The notes under the pieces are model-generated. The model saw only the letters and a list, made by a program, of their open reading frames with translations, ran no database searches and was not told the origin of the DNA. The translations under genes and the position numbers were made by a program. Shown here piece after piece: positions 8,077 to 16,308 of a stretch of DNA of 64,000 nucleotides; positions within the stretch are counted from its first letter, which is position 1, and every line of letters starts with the position of its first letter. The stretch covers positions 558,001-622,000 of the forward strand of contig NZ_FOJG01000002.1 in assembly GCF_900110835.1 (NCBI RefSeq). Direction: 5' to 3'. Source of the DNA: Chitinophaga arvensicola. Its GTDB lineage: Bacteria > Bacteroidota > Bacteroidia > Chitinophagales > Chitinophagaceae.

Positions 8077-9156
8077 TTGCTTTATATTAATAAAATATCA
8101 CTCGTTCAGTTCAAAAATTACAGCCAGGCGACCTTTTCTTTCCGGCACCGGATCGTAGGGATCACCGGCCGGAACGGCGCCGGTAAAACCAACCTGCTCG
8201 ATGCGATCTATTACCTCTGCTTCACCCGCAGCTATTTTACCAACAGCGAAAGCCAGAATACCCAGTACCAGACCAACGGTTTCCGGCTCGAAGGCTATCT
8301 TGAAAAGAATAACCAGCCGGAAAAGATCATTTGCACCCTCAAAGACGGCCGTAAAGAGATCAGCCTGAACGACGATAAGTACGATCGTTTTTCCCGGCAT
8401 ATCGGACAGTTTCCGGCCGTTATGATCGCCCCCGATGATGCAGATATCATCCTGGGCGGCAGCGAGGAACGACGCAAATGGCTGGATAGCCTGTTATCTC
8501 AGCTCTACCCGGAATACCTCGACCACCTCATCATCTACCAGAAAATATTACTTCAAAGGAACACCCTGCTTAAAAACATGGCCACTACCGGTCAGAACCA
8601 GGACAGCCTCCTGGACGTATTTGACCTCCAGCTGGTGATGCATGGCGTTCCGGTATATGAAACCAGAAAAGCCTTCCTGCAAACCTTCATCCCCCAGGTA
8701 CAACAACTGTACGATTATATTGCAGGCACCCATGAAATAGTGAATATCCAGTATCAATGCACCCTCCAGGAAGAAGACTATGCCACACAACTGCACCAGG
8801 CCAGGTACCGGGATATGCAGGTACAGCGAACTACTACCGGCATTCACCGCGATGACCTGCTCTTTCTGCTGAATGATCACCTGATGAAAAGCAGCGCTTC
8901 CCAGGGCCAGCGCAAAAGTTTCCTGTTTGCCCTCAAACTCGCACAGTTTGAAGTGATCCGTCAGCATAAAAACTTCCCCCCGCTCCTCCTGCTGGATGAT
9001 GTATTTGAAAAACTGGACCAGGAAAGAGTAAGCAGGCTGATTACACTGGTAGCAGGAGAAAATTATGGCCAGGTATTTATTACAGATACCCACGCAGAAC
9101 GCCTGCAACAAGCCTTTGCCGGCGCTTCTGCAGATATACAACTGATTGCTGTTTAA
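8077..9156 (+). CDS. recF: DNA replication and repair protein RecF
   Basis: RecF is an SMC-like ATPase that helps load RecA at single-strand gaps. The 359-aa product has Walker A GRNGAGKT (31-38), the signature SQGQRKSFLFALKLAQF and Walker B LLLLDDVFEKLD followed by FITDTHAERL. The frame has no early ATG and is closed by a stop at 8065, so translation most likely starts at TTG 8077 (MLYINKISLVQFKNY), matching the family N-terminus. It is divergent from pdhA across a 190-base AT-rich gap, with a small membrane protein and a DUF721 gene downstream. Confidence 0.95.
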   Translation: MLYINKISLVQFKNYSQATFSFRHRIVGITGRNGAGKTNLLDAIYYLCFTRSYFTNSESQNTQYQTNGFRLEGYLEKNNQPEKIICTLKDGRKEISLNDDKYDRFSRHIGQFPAVMIAPDDADIILGGSEERRKWLDSLLSQLYPEYLDHLIIYQKILLQRNTLLKNMATTGQNQDSLLDVFDLQLVMHGVPVYETRKAFLQTFIPQVQQLYDYIAGTHEIVNIQYQCTLQEEDYATQLHQARYRDMQVQRTTTGIHRDDLLFLLNDHLMKSSASQGQRKSFLFALKLAQFEVIRQHKNFPPLLLLDDVFEKLDQERVSRLITLVAGENYGQVFITDTHAERLQQAFAGASADIQLIAV

Positions 9157-9253
9157 CTTTTTGCCTGTAAAACACAGACACTAACAGCCGGGCGTCTCTC
9201 CCGTTGAAAATCAATGAACAGACTGGCCTGCATAGAATCTCTGGTGTAATCGT

Positions 9254-9261
9254 TATATTTG
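9254..9261 (+). promoter_or_regulatory. -7 box (TATATTTG) upstream of the small membrane protein
   Basis: A perfect TAnnTTTG match ends 15 bases before ATG 9277 and includes the TTG at 9259. It predicts a very short 5' leader for the 9277 gene. Confidence 0.5.
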
Positions 9262-9276
9262 ATCAAGTCTCGCTTT

Positions 9277-9558
9277 ATGGACATAAGTAATAACATTGCA
9301 AATCCATACTTCAAATCAAAAAAGATTTCGCTGATAATTTTAGCAGCAACAGCAATCATTTGCTCCAGAACGTTTTTCTTCTTTCTGAATGACCCGGAAG
9401 GTCCGAATCTTTTAGTAGTTGCAGGTTTGGCACTGGCTATATTTTTTTGTACTTCCGCTGCCTATATCTTCATTCCTGCCAGCATCAAAGGAATTAAAAG
9501 ACTTTTGGCGGCAATCTGCATTCAGATACTATTGATTATTGGTCTCTATTTTTTTTGA
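9277..9558 (+). CDS. small membrane protein, unknown function
   Basis: The ATG at 9277 gives a 93-aa protein (MDISNNIANPYFKSKKI...). A TTG six codons upstream is inside the promoter box and is unlikely to be used. Three hydrophobic segments are visible: SLIILAATAIICSRTFFFF, LLVVAGLALAIFFCTSAAYI and RLLAAICIQILLIIGLYFF, with a short basic stretch (KGIKR) before the last. I do not recognise the family. It has its own likely promoter and lies between recF and the DUF721 gene. Confidence 0.6.
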   Translation: MDISNNIANPYFKSKKISLIILAATAIICSRTFFFFLNDPEGPNLLVVAGLALAIFFCTSAAYIFIPASIKGIKRLLAAICIQILLIIGLYFF

Positions 9559-9666
9559 AGTAGTTTTTATCTATACTTTGCACCATAACCCTCAAATTTT
9601 CAAACGAGACCCTGTCAACAACTAAAAGCAAACAGGAAAGAACTAAAAAAACACTAGCTTCGCACT

Positions 9667-9954
9667 ATGCGGCATGGAACTACCAGTATCGGAGATGCGC
9701 TCCGGGAATTTATGAACAAGAGCAGGATGAAACCCCGCCTGATGGAGGTACGCATCCAGGACAACTGGGAACAACTGATGGGAAAAACCATTGCCCGTTA
9801 CACACAAAGCATCCAACTGATCGACAATAAGCTGATCGTTACTACTACGGTGGCGCCGTTAAAACAGGAATTGACTTATTCTAAAGACAAGATCATCAAG
9901 CTTGTAAATGAAATGCTCGGAGAGAGCGTGGTAAGGGAAGTGATGATCCGGTAG
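9667..9954 (+). CDS. DUF721 (DciA-like) protein
   Basis: The 95-aa product matches DUF721: GDALREFMNKSRMKPRLMEV, then IQDNWEQLMGKTIARYTQSI and a beta-rich LIVTTTVAPLKQELTYSKD ending in LVNEMLGESVVREVMIR. Members related to DciA help load the replicative helicase DnaB in bacteria lacking DnaC; the Bacteroidota versions are short and untested. Its place next to recF agrees with a replication role. The ATG at 9667 is the only reasonable start. Confidence 0.85.
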   Translation: MRHGTTSIGDALREFMNKSRMKPRLMEVRIQDNWEQLMGKTIARYTQSIQLIDNKLIVTTTVAPLKQELTYSKDKIIKLVNEMLGESVVREVMIR

Positions 9955-9962
9955 ACAGCTGG

Positions 9963-10472
9963 TTAATTAGAGGCAAACTGTTGAATCAGTTCATTGATGT
10001 CGGACATTTTGAGACTGGTTTGCAGGTTGACGATCAGGAATTCATTTTCATCCTGTACCAGCATCACTACATTGCCCAATTCATCGTCCTTTCCCTTGTT
10101 GAGTATATGTACGAGGCTCCCCTTTTCTCTCACTTCCATCAACAGGTCAAAATTTTCATTCCGTTGCAGGTTACTTTTCAGATCCGCAATATCGTCCTGA
10201 CTCACCGTACCGCCTTTCACGTTGGAGATGGTGTACATTTTCACACGTTGCACGTTTTTGATAGCGTGTCTGAGCGCCTTTGCATCCGAATCTGTGTTGT
10301 CGAAAGACAGGCATAAGCTACCCAGCTTAAAGGCGAAATTGCCAACTTTCAGGGTATGTACTTCTGCGCTTCCTTTGTATTTGTTGCGGAACTGGCGCAA
10401 AGATTTGTCCTGGGCCTTTACAGCGGTGGCGGATAATAACAGGCAACCGGCAGCAATGAGTAATGATTTCAT
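9963..10472 (-). CDS. DUF4252-domain protein (second copy of a pair)
   Basis: The 169-aa product has a signal peptide (MKSLLIAAGCLLLSATAVKA, cut before QD) and one DUF4252 domain with KMYTISN-V, DDIADLKSNL, FDLLMEVREKGSLVHILNK and NVVMLVQDENEFLIVNLQ. No function is established for DUF4252; the exported form and the companion sigma / anti-sigma genes suggest an envelope sensor or effector of that regulon. It lies 18 bases after its paralogue and is the last gene of the operon. Confidence 0.85.
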   Translation of the reverse strand: MKSLLIAAGCLLLSATAVKAQDKSLRQFRNKYKGSAEVHTLKVGNFAFKLGSLCLSFDNTDSDAKALRHAIKNVQRVKMYTISNVKGGTVSQDDIADLKSNLQRNENFDLLMEVREKGSLVHILNKGKDDELGNVVMLVQDENEFLIVNLQTSLKMSDINELIQQFASN

Positions 10473-10490
10473 GGAAGTGTTTTTTAAACG

Positions 10491-11012
10491 TTATTTCTTC
10501 TTCACATTTTTTAGTTTATCCATTCCCTGGATATTGATGCCATTGGCGATCTGGGATATTTCATTGAGATCCAGGGTGCCCACCAGGCTCATGGCCAGGA
10601 ACTCATCCGAGCTTCCCACCAGCATTACCAGTTCGTTGATGTTGCCACGGGCGTCTTCCTTCACCAGGAATTTCAGATCGCTGTCTTTGTCCCGTACTGT
10701 CATCAGTTCCTCGAAGTCGCTGCCCAGGAAAGCCGCTGCCTCTCTGTATAAGCGGGGACCGTCTTTCGTGGTTTCCTTGGTGAGGATACGCAGTCCTTTC
10801 AGTTTCTGAATCACCTTCATCATGTTTTTGGCATCGGCATCACCGGGATCTACTTTGGCGAACATGCTGAACATCTTTGGTGTGATGGTGATGACGGTAA
10901 AGCTCCGGTCGTTTTCATACTTCTGGAAAAACCGCTCTATAACGCTCCCCTGTTGCGCGGAGAGGTGATAGCTGGCAAAGATTGCCACTAAGAATAACAA
11001 GAGTCGTTTCAT
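10491..11012 (-). CDS. DUF4252-domain protein (first copy of a pair)
   Basis: The 173-aa product has a signal peptide (MKRLLLFLVAIFASYHLSA) and a DUF4252 domain: SFTVITITPKMFSMFAKVD, LRILTKETTKDGPRLYREA, FEELMTVRDKDSDLKFLVKE, ELVMLVGSSDEFLAMSLVG, and a final helix NEISQIANGINIQGMDKLK. It is a diverged paralogue of the next gene, sharing the same motif order. It begins 34 bases after the anti-sigma-like gene. Confidence 0.85.
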   Translation of the reverse strand: MKRLLLFLVAIFASYHLSAQQGSVIERFFQKYENDRSFTVITITPKMFSMFAKVDPGDADAKNMMKVIQKLKGLRILTKETTKDGPRLYREAAAFLGSDFEELMTVRDKDSDLKFLVKEDARGNINELVMLVGSSDEFLAMSLVGTLDLNEISQIANGINIQGMDKLKNVKKK

Positions 11013-11046
11013 CTTTCTAAATTTATATCAGGTTTTAAAATGGCCG

Positions 11047-11520
11047 TTAGTCTTCCTTGCCTTCCACTACTGCGGTAGCCTCATTGAAATAAGAGAGCTT
11101 CTGCATACCGGCAGTTCCTTTGTGCAGGTTTTTAGCGAGCAGCTGCAAGGCTCTTTTAGTTTGCTCCAACGCTTTCTGCGGATCATTCATATCTTCCTGC
11201 TGCATGGCTACCAGCACCTGCTGCTGCCGTTGTTCGTGCTGCTTCAGCGCGTAGCCGATACCTACGGCCACCAGGATTACGGCAGCGTATTTCATCCAGT
11301 GGCGAAGCGGTGATAATTTTACTACTTTGGCCGGCGGTGCCTCCCATACCTTTTCTGCTTCCACATGAAAATACCCGAATAATGGTGCTGCTTCCAGCAG
11401 GTCCTCCGGTAAATCGTTGTGGGGGGTACTGAAAAACTCCCTTAGCGTAGCTTCCTCTTCCAGCGTAGATTCTCCTTCCCAATACTTTTCCAGCAATGCA
11501 CTGATCATTTTATAATCCAT
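11047..11520 (-). CDS. putative anti-sigma factor, single-pass membrane protein
   Basis: The 157-aa product starts with a soluble acidic domain (MDYKMISALLEKYWEGESTLEEEATLREFF) of the type found in Bacteroidota anti-sigma factors, then one transmembrane helix (about 75-92, WMKYAAVILVAVGIGYALK) and a glutamine/basic-rich periplasmic tail. Its start overlaps the end of the ECF sigma gene by 11 bases, the usual arrangement for translationally coupled sigma / anti-sigma pairs. Its role as the sigma inhibitor is inferred from this layout. Confidence 0.75.
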   Translation of the reverse strand: MDYKMISALLEKYWEGESTLEEEATLREFFSTPHNDLPEDLLEAAPLFGYFHVEAEKVWEAPPAKVVKLSPLRHWMKYAAVILVAVGIGYALKQHEQRQQQVLVAMQQEDMNDPQKALEQTKRALQLLAKNLHKGTAGMQKLSYFNEATAVVEGKED

Positions 11521-12025
11521 ATACCTGCAGATTTTGTAGTTTCTCCCGCACCGTTTTACGGGCGCGGTGTAAATTCACTTTCACATCATTCATGTCTATA
11601 TCCAGTATGTCGGCGATTTCCTGGTAGGAATGTCCGTCGATGTCCCTCAACTGAAGGATGGTACGGTACTTTTCCGGCAAGGCATTGATCGCCACATGCA
11701 CTTTCTCCATCACGTCGTTCTGTTCTGTTACCGCATGCGGACTTTGCTGGTGAGTGGCGGGCATCTCTCCTGCCCTGTCCAGCTCGTCAGACATCCGGTA
11801 TTTCCTGGATTTGAGCTTATCCAGCGCCAGGTTGCGGGTAATACGCATACACCAGGCTTCCATATTTTGCAGTTCTGCCATCTTTTCCTGCATACCCCAA
11901 ACCTTCATAAGTGCATCCTGGGTAATATCCTGCGCATCTTCCTCATTGCCCAGCAGGCGGAATGCAAAGCGGTAAAGCTTTTGCCGGACTGGAACTACCT
12001 GAGTAAGAAATCTATCTAATGACAT
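11510..12025 (-). CDS. ECF-type RNA polymerase sigma factor
   Basis: The 171-aa product has region 2 (RQKLYRFAFRLLGNEEDAQD...DALMKVW) and region 4 (ALPEKYRTILQLRDIDGHSYQEIADILDIDMNDVKVNLHRARK) separated by a polar linker, with no region 1 or 3. It heads a four-gene operon with the anti-sigma and two DUF4252 genes, so it probably transcribes its own operon and envelope genes. ATG 12025 is used. Confidence 0.92.
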   Translation of the reverse strand: MSLDRFLTQVVPVRQKLYRFAFRLLGNEEDAQDITQDALMKVWGMQEKMAELQNMEAWCMRITRNLALDKLKSRKYRMSDELDRAGEMPATHQQSPHAVTEQNDVMEKVHVAINALPEKYRTILQLRDIDGHSYQEIADILDIDMNDVKVNLHRARKTVREKLQNLQVYGL

Positions 12026-12142
12026 GCAGAATAGTGCGTTTTGAAAGAAGACGACTGTAAAAAGAAGATGTTACAAAGATGGCAATATTTTTTTTTAAGG
12101 CAGGAGATCGCCTTTGGGGTGTTACGGGAGATGTGTTCCGCG

Positions 12143-13201
12143 TCAGTCCAGTTTAATTCTAGGATCTATGAGCGTGTAGAGCAGATCCGCCAGAAGATTG
12201 ACAATCACAAAGATTCCGGCTGTAAAGAGAATAGCCCCCATCACCACGGGGAAGTCGAATTTGTCCAGTGCATCCACGGTCACCTTGCCGATGCCTTTCC
12301 AGCCAAAGATATATTCTACAAAGAAAGCGCCGGCCAACAATTCAGCGAACCAACCGGTGATAGCAGTAATAACGGGATTAAGTGCATTGGGAAGTGCATG
12401 CCGCCAGATCACCCGCGACCTGGAAAGTCCTTTGGCATAAGCCGTGCGGATGAAATCCTGGTGCAGTACATCGAGCATAGCACTGCGGGTGAGCTGCACT
12501 ATAATGGCCAGTGGACGGATACCCAATGTAATAGCCGGCAACACCAGGTTACGCAGGTTTAATATCCGGCCTTTGAAAGGGTCCACATCAAACAGGCTGC
12601 CGGTCATATGCAGGCCGGTATAGTCACTGAACACAAAACCAAAGAGATAGGCCAGCACAATACCCGCAAAAAAGGAAGGGGCAGAAATACCGGCCACACT
12701 GGCAAATACAGCGCCTGTATCCATCCAGGTGTTTTGTTTCACGGCCGACAGTACACCCAGGGCAATCCCGGTAACCGTGGCAAACAGCATCGCTGCCACT
12801 GCCAGCAGCAAAGTGCCCGGCAGTGCTTCCATTAAAATATCCCAAACCTGTTTTTTGCCCTGGTAAGAGCGACGGAGGTAAGGCGCCTTTAGTACCAGGA
12901 GTTTATTATTTGATATATGCGCTACCGTTAGATAGCGGAGATTTTCCGTCGCCTCCTCCCGGGTATGCACGGCTACAGGAGACAAATCGTTGAGATAGTA
13001 GGCAAACTGCACCCCAACCGGCTGGTCGAGATGCAGTTCCTTACGTACATTTTCCAGGGAAGCCACATCTGCCCGTTGTCCTAATGTAAGCCGGGCGGGA
13101 TCCCCAGGCAGCACATTGAACAGGAAGAACACCAGCACCACTACGCCGAGCAGTACCAGCAGTCCGTATCCGGTTTTACGAAGCAGGAAGCGTATCATCA
13201 T
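12143..13201 (-). CDS. ABC transporter permease, DppB/OppB type
   Basis: The 352-aa inner-membrane protein has the DppB family N-terminus (FLLRKTGYGLLVLLGVVVLV...NVLPGDPARLTLGQRAD) and the EAA loop that contacts the ATPase (RTAYAKGLSRSRVIWRHALPNAL). Its last helices end in LADLLYTLIDPRIKLD. A periplasmic insert lies at about 65-110. DppC, the ATPases and a binding protein are not in the neighbourhood, so substrate and partners cannot be named; peptides are typical for the family. It begins 2 bases after the DoxX gene and should be co-translated. Confidence 0.88.
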   Translation of the reverse strand: MMIRFLLRKTGYGLLVLLGVVVLVFFLFNVLPGDPARLTLGQRADVASLENVRKELHLDQPVGVQFAYYLNDLSPVAVHTREEATENLRYLTVAHISNNKLLVLKAPYLRRSYQGKKQVWDILMEALPGTLLLAVAAMLFATVTGIALGVLSAVKQNTWMDTGAVFASVAGISAPSFFAGIVLAYLFGFVFSDYTGLHMTGSLFDVDPFKGRILNLRNLVLPAITLGIRPLAIIVQLTRSAMLDVLHQDFIRTAYAKGLSRSRVIWRHALPNALNPVITAITGWFAELLAGAFFVEYIFGWKGIGKVTVDALDKFDFPVVMGAILFTAGIFVIVNLLADLLYTLIDPRIKLD

Positions 13202-13203
13202 AA

Positions 13204-14286
13204 TTACGGAATATCGTTATAATGCCATTTGCCTTTAATAGTGCCTTTATCCAGCAGGATCAGGCAGGGGTTACTTCTGCCGGCAGTTTTGATAGCCACA
13301 CCATCCATCTGCACAAAAGGAAATTCCAGTCCATGCTGTTGTTTGAAGGCGGCAATCTCTTCTTTGGTAGAAGCGGTTACACCATAAACCACTATCTGCT
13401 GATCTTTCCATTTCTGTTGCAGTGCTTTTATCTTTTCATCCCAGCCGCTGCCTGCCTTCTGCACATTCAATACCAGGAAGAGGTACACCGGTTTGGTTTC
13501 AGCCAGTACGGCCTCAGTTTGATTCACACCATCAGCATCTGTGAGGATAAAGTCTTTGATAGCTGGTTCTGCATTTCCTTTTTTGATCAATTTATCTTTA
13601 CGGTCTACAAACTTCCAGGTGCTGTCTGACCAGGGATAGTTGTCTGCCGTAAATTCTTTCTGCTGGCCATCTTTCTCGTAGATAAACATCATTTCATATA
13701 CATCCGGCGTAGCTCCTGGGGGCAACTTCATTTTTTCGGAGATATTGTTACCTACTTTGTAGGGCAGGCAATCGAAGAAAGGCAGGTGCTTTAAAGTATA
13801 CCATTGGATGCCGAAAGAAAATACAGCGGAAATCAGCAGTACGAGACCGGCGCCTTTGAAAAGTGGCTGTATACTGTTCCTGTAGAAGAAAATGACGAGG
13901 ATCATGACCAGGAGGATCACATCTTTCCAGAAGGTTTCTACAGCGGTGAGTTTGATACAGTCGCCAAAGCAGCCACATTCGCGGATCGTACCGCTGAAAA
14001 GTGCGTAACCGGTGAGGAAAGTGAAGAATATAATGAGGAGTAACAGCAGTACAGAGAAAATACGCATACGGTAACCCACCAACACGGCCACACCTGCAAT
14101 AATTTCAAAGGCATTCATGATAATGGAAAAGGCCAGTGAATAGGGCGACAGGAAAGTAAGGTGCAGCACTTCGAAGAACTCGTCCATCTTGTAACTGAGT
14201 CCCAGCGGATCATTGGCCTTTATCAGACCGGAGAAAATGAACAGCACCCCCACGATTATACGTAACAGGTTAAGGATAATCTTCAT
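13204..14286 (-). CDS. DoxX-family membrane protein with C-terminal thioredoxin-like domain (BT_3928 type)
   Basis: The 360-aa product has four N-terminal transmembrane helices of the DoxX/MauE kind (NLLRIIVGVLFIFSGLIKAN, SLAFSIIMNAFEIIAGVAVL, FSVLLLLLIIFFTFLTGYAL, KDVILLVMILVIFF) with the cysteine motif CGCFGDC near residue 105. The C-terminal 200 residues look like a thioredoxin fold facing outward (PVYLFLVLNVQKAGSGWDEK, VVYGVTASTKEEIAAFKQQH, IKTAGRSNPCLILLDKGTIK). A redox role is plausible; the function is not known. It leads a pair with the DppB permease. Confidence 0.82.
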   Translation of the reverse strand: MKIILNLLRIIVGVLFIFSGLIKANDPLGLSYKMDEFFEVLHLTFLSPYSLAFSIIMNAFEIIAGVAVLVGYRMRIFSVLLLLLIIFFTFLTGYALFSGTIRECGCFGDCIKLTAVETFWKDVILLVMILVIFFYRNSIQPLFKGAGLVLLISAVFSFGIQWYTLKHLPFFDCLPYKVGNNISEKMKLPPGATPDVYEMMFIYEKDGQQKEFTADNYPWSDSTWKFVDRKDKLIKKGNAEPAIKDFILTDADGVNQTEAVLAETKPVYLFLVLNVQKAGSGWDEKIKALQQKWKDQQIVVYGVTASTKEEIAAFKQQHGLEFPFVQMDGVAIKTAGRSNPCLILLDKGTIKGKWHYNDIP

Positions 14287-14437
14287 AAAATAGTTTAATG
14301 GTTAAGTGATCCGTGAAGATAAGGACAATCGATGTTTCACCATATTAGAAAATGATGAGCGTAATCCAGCCTGCATAAATCAGTTGCTGATTTACCCGGC
14401 TAAATCCCTAAATTCGAAAATGATTGATTTTCCTTCA

Positions 14438-14445
14438 TAGATTTG
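14438..14445 (+). promoter_or_regulatory. -7 box (TAGATTTG), possible folP promoter
   Basis: TAGATTTG matches TAnnTTTG and lies 91 bases before the folP ATG in the divergent gap with the DoxX gene. It would leave an 85-base leader. Confidence 0.4.
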
Positions 14446-14535
14446 CAGGCAAAATAAAGAAATTACGGTAAAAGGCCGGAACTATGTGAAAAATCAGGGC
14501 ATTGCGCCTGCATGCTAACTTCTTAACGCGTTCAA

Positions 14536-15396
14536 ATGACACCAGACCATATCCGGAGCAGCTCCTCACCGGCCATCAATTGCAGGGGGCAATTATTATC
14601 ATTGGCTACACCCGCCGTTATGGGTATTATCAACGTAACAACAGATTCTTTTTATGAAGGTAACCGGCTGCATGAATTGCACCAGGTGATGGAAAAAGCG
14701 AAGCAGCACCTGGAAGAAGGCGCTGCCATACTGGATCTCGGAGCCCAGAGTACCAGACCAGGTGCTGATCTGATTGGGCCTGAAGAAGAGATGCACCGGC
14801 TGATTCCCGCCATACATGCCATCCTGAACAAATATCCACAGGCCATTATTTCGATAGATACCTGGTATGCAGCCGTAGCAGAGAAAGCCATACATGCGGG
14901 AGCCGCTATTATTAATGATGTCAGTGCCGGAGACCTGGACGCTGACATGATTCCGGTTGTTGGTAAGCTGCAGGTACCTTATATTGCGATGCACATGCAG
15001 GGCAAGCCAGCCACAATGCAACAAAATCCGCAGTATGAAGATGTAGTGGGAGAAGTGATCGATTACCTGAAAGAAAAGCTGGCCACCTGTCGCGCTGCCG
15101 GGATCCGCGACTTTATTGCAGATCCGGGCTTTGGTTTCGGGAAAACGATCACACATAACTATACCCTGCTGAAAAACCTGCACCTGTTTTATGATATACT
15201 GGGCGTACCTGTGCTGACAGGCATTTCCCGCAAATCGATGATCTATAAATTATTGGATATTACACCAGCGGAAGCGCTGAACGGAACAACCGTATTAAAC
15301 ACCATTGCCCTGCAACAGGGAACACATCTATTAAGGGTACATGACGTAAAAGCCGCTGTGGAAGCGGTTAGAATTATGAAGAAAATGAATGGGTAA
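14536..15396 (+). CDS. folP: dihydropteroate synthase
   Basis: This folate enzyme joins 6-hydroxymethyl-dihydropterin diphosphate and p-aminobenzoate; it is the sulfonamide target. The 286-aa TIM barrel shows MGIINVTTDSFYEGNR, AILDLGAQSTRPGADLIGPEEE, ISIDTWYAAVAEKAI, AAIINDVSAG, YIAMHMQGKPATMQ, DFIADPGFGFGKT and GISRKSMI, all conserved DHPS motifs. It is followed after 24 bases by cdaA, a neighbour pair often seen in Bacteroidota. Confidence 0.96.
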   Translation: MTPDHIRSSSSPAINCRGQLLSLATPAVMGIINVTTDSFYEGNRLHELHQVMEKAKQHLEEGAAILDLGAQSTRPGADLIGPEEEMHRLIPAIHAILNKYPQAIISIDTWYAAVAEKAIHAGAAIINDVSAGDLDADMIPVVGKLQVPYIAMHMQGKPATMQQNPQYEDVVGEVIDYLKEKLATCRAAGIRDFIADPGFGFGKTITHNYTLLKNLHLFYDILGVPVLTGISRKSMIYKLLDITPAEALNGTTVLNTIALQQGTHLLRVHDVKAAVEAVRIMKKMNG

Positions 15397-15420
15397 TTTA
15401 ATCTTGCTATTTTTACAATT

Positions 15421-16233
15421 ATGAAGGAAGTAATAGAATTTTATGGCGTTGAGTTTCGGTGGCTGGATCTTTTGGACCTGCTGATTGTTGTTTTTTTAAT
15501 CATTCAATTGTATCGTTTATTAAAGGGAAGTCTTGCTTTTAATATTTTCGTAGGCCTGTTGATGGTATACGCAGCTTACTTCCTGGTACGGGCATTGAAG
15601 ATGCCTATTCTCACCATTATACTGCAGAACTTTATCAATGTTGGCATCATCGCCATCATTATTATATTCCAGCCGGAGATCCGGAAGTTTTTGCTGGTAT
15701 TGGGAAAGAAGACACCCTTGAGCAAGGATAGCTTTTTAACCAAATTGTTCCTGCCTGATAAGTTTAAGAGTTACAAGGAAGAAGAGAATATTATAAACGA
15801 GATCATTGTGGCAGTCAGCCGGATGCAAAGTACTTTTACCGGTGCATTGATGGTAATTGCCACCACCTATCGTTTGAAATTTGATTCCGCATCGAGTATC
15901 CCTATTGACGGGAATGTAAGTGCCAAGCTGATAGAAAGCATTTTTGAGAAGCATAGTCCGCTGCACGACGGAGCGCTGATCATTGTAGGGAATAAGATCC
16001 TGGCCGCAAAAGTGATACTGCCGGTATCAGAGAATCCGAATCTGCCCACAAGGATAGGTTTGCGTCACCGCTCGGCGGTAGGAATTACGGAGCATAGTGA
16101 TAATCTGGCCATCATTGTTTCTGAAGAAAGAGGCACTGTTTCTTATGCGATCGACGGGGTACTTACCCAGGATGTATCATTGGAGGATCTGAAGGTGAAA
16201 TTGTACGAGGTATTAATAGATGGCTACGCTTGA
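15421..16233 (+). CDS. cdaA: diadenylate cyclase CdaA
   Basis: The enzyme makes the second messenger c-di-AMP from two ATP. The 270-aa product has three N-terminal membrane helices (about 18-90) and a DAC (DisA_N) domain with the catalytic DGA motif (HSPLHDGALIIVGNKILAAK) and RHR motif (TRIGLRHRSAVGITEHSD). The length is standard. It is co-oriented with folP, and a bidirectional terminator follows. The NrnA-type phosphoesterase encoded convergently at 17221 could act on the pApA breakdown product. Confidence 0.95.
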   Translation: MKEVIEFYGVEFRWLDLLDLLIVVFLIIQLYRLLKGSLAFNIFVGLLMVYAAYFLVRALKMPILTIILQNFINVGIIAIIIIFQPEIRKFLLVLGKKTPLSKDSFLTKLFLPDKFKSYKEEENIINEIIVAVSRMQSTFTGALMVIATTYRLKFDSASSIPIDGNVSAKLIESIFEKHSPLHDGALIIVGNKILAAKVILPVSENPNLPTRIGLRHRSAVGITEHSDNLAIIVSEERGTVSYAIDGVLTQDVSLEDLKVKLYEVLIDGYA

Positions 16234-16256
16234 TAAGTTCAAAAAACATTGGCTAT

Positions 16257-16290
16257 AAAAAAAGCCCCTGCCGGTTGGCAGGGGCTTTTT
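16257..16290 (+). terminator. Bidirectional Rho-independent terminator (cdaA / FKBP)
   Basis: A perfect 9-bp stem, GCCCCTGCC / GGCAGGGGC with loop GGTT, is flanked by an A-run on the left and five T on the right. It can end both cdaA (+) and the FKBP gene (-). Confidence 0.92.
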
Positions 16291-16308
16291 AATAATATAT
16301 GGTGACAA

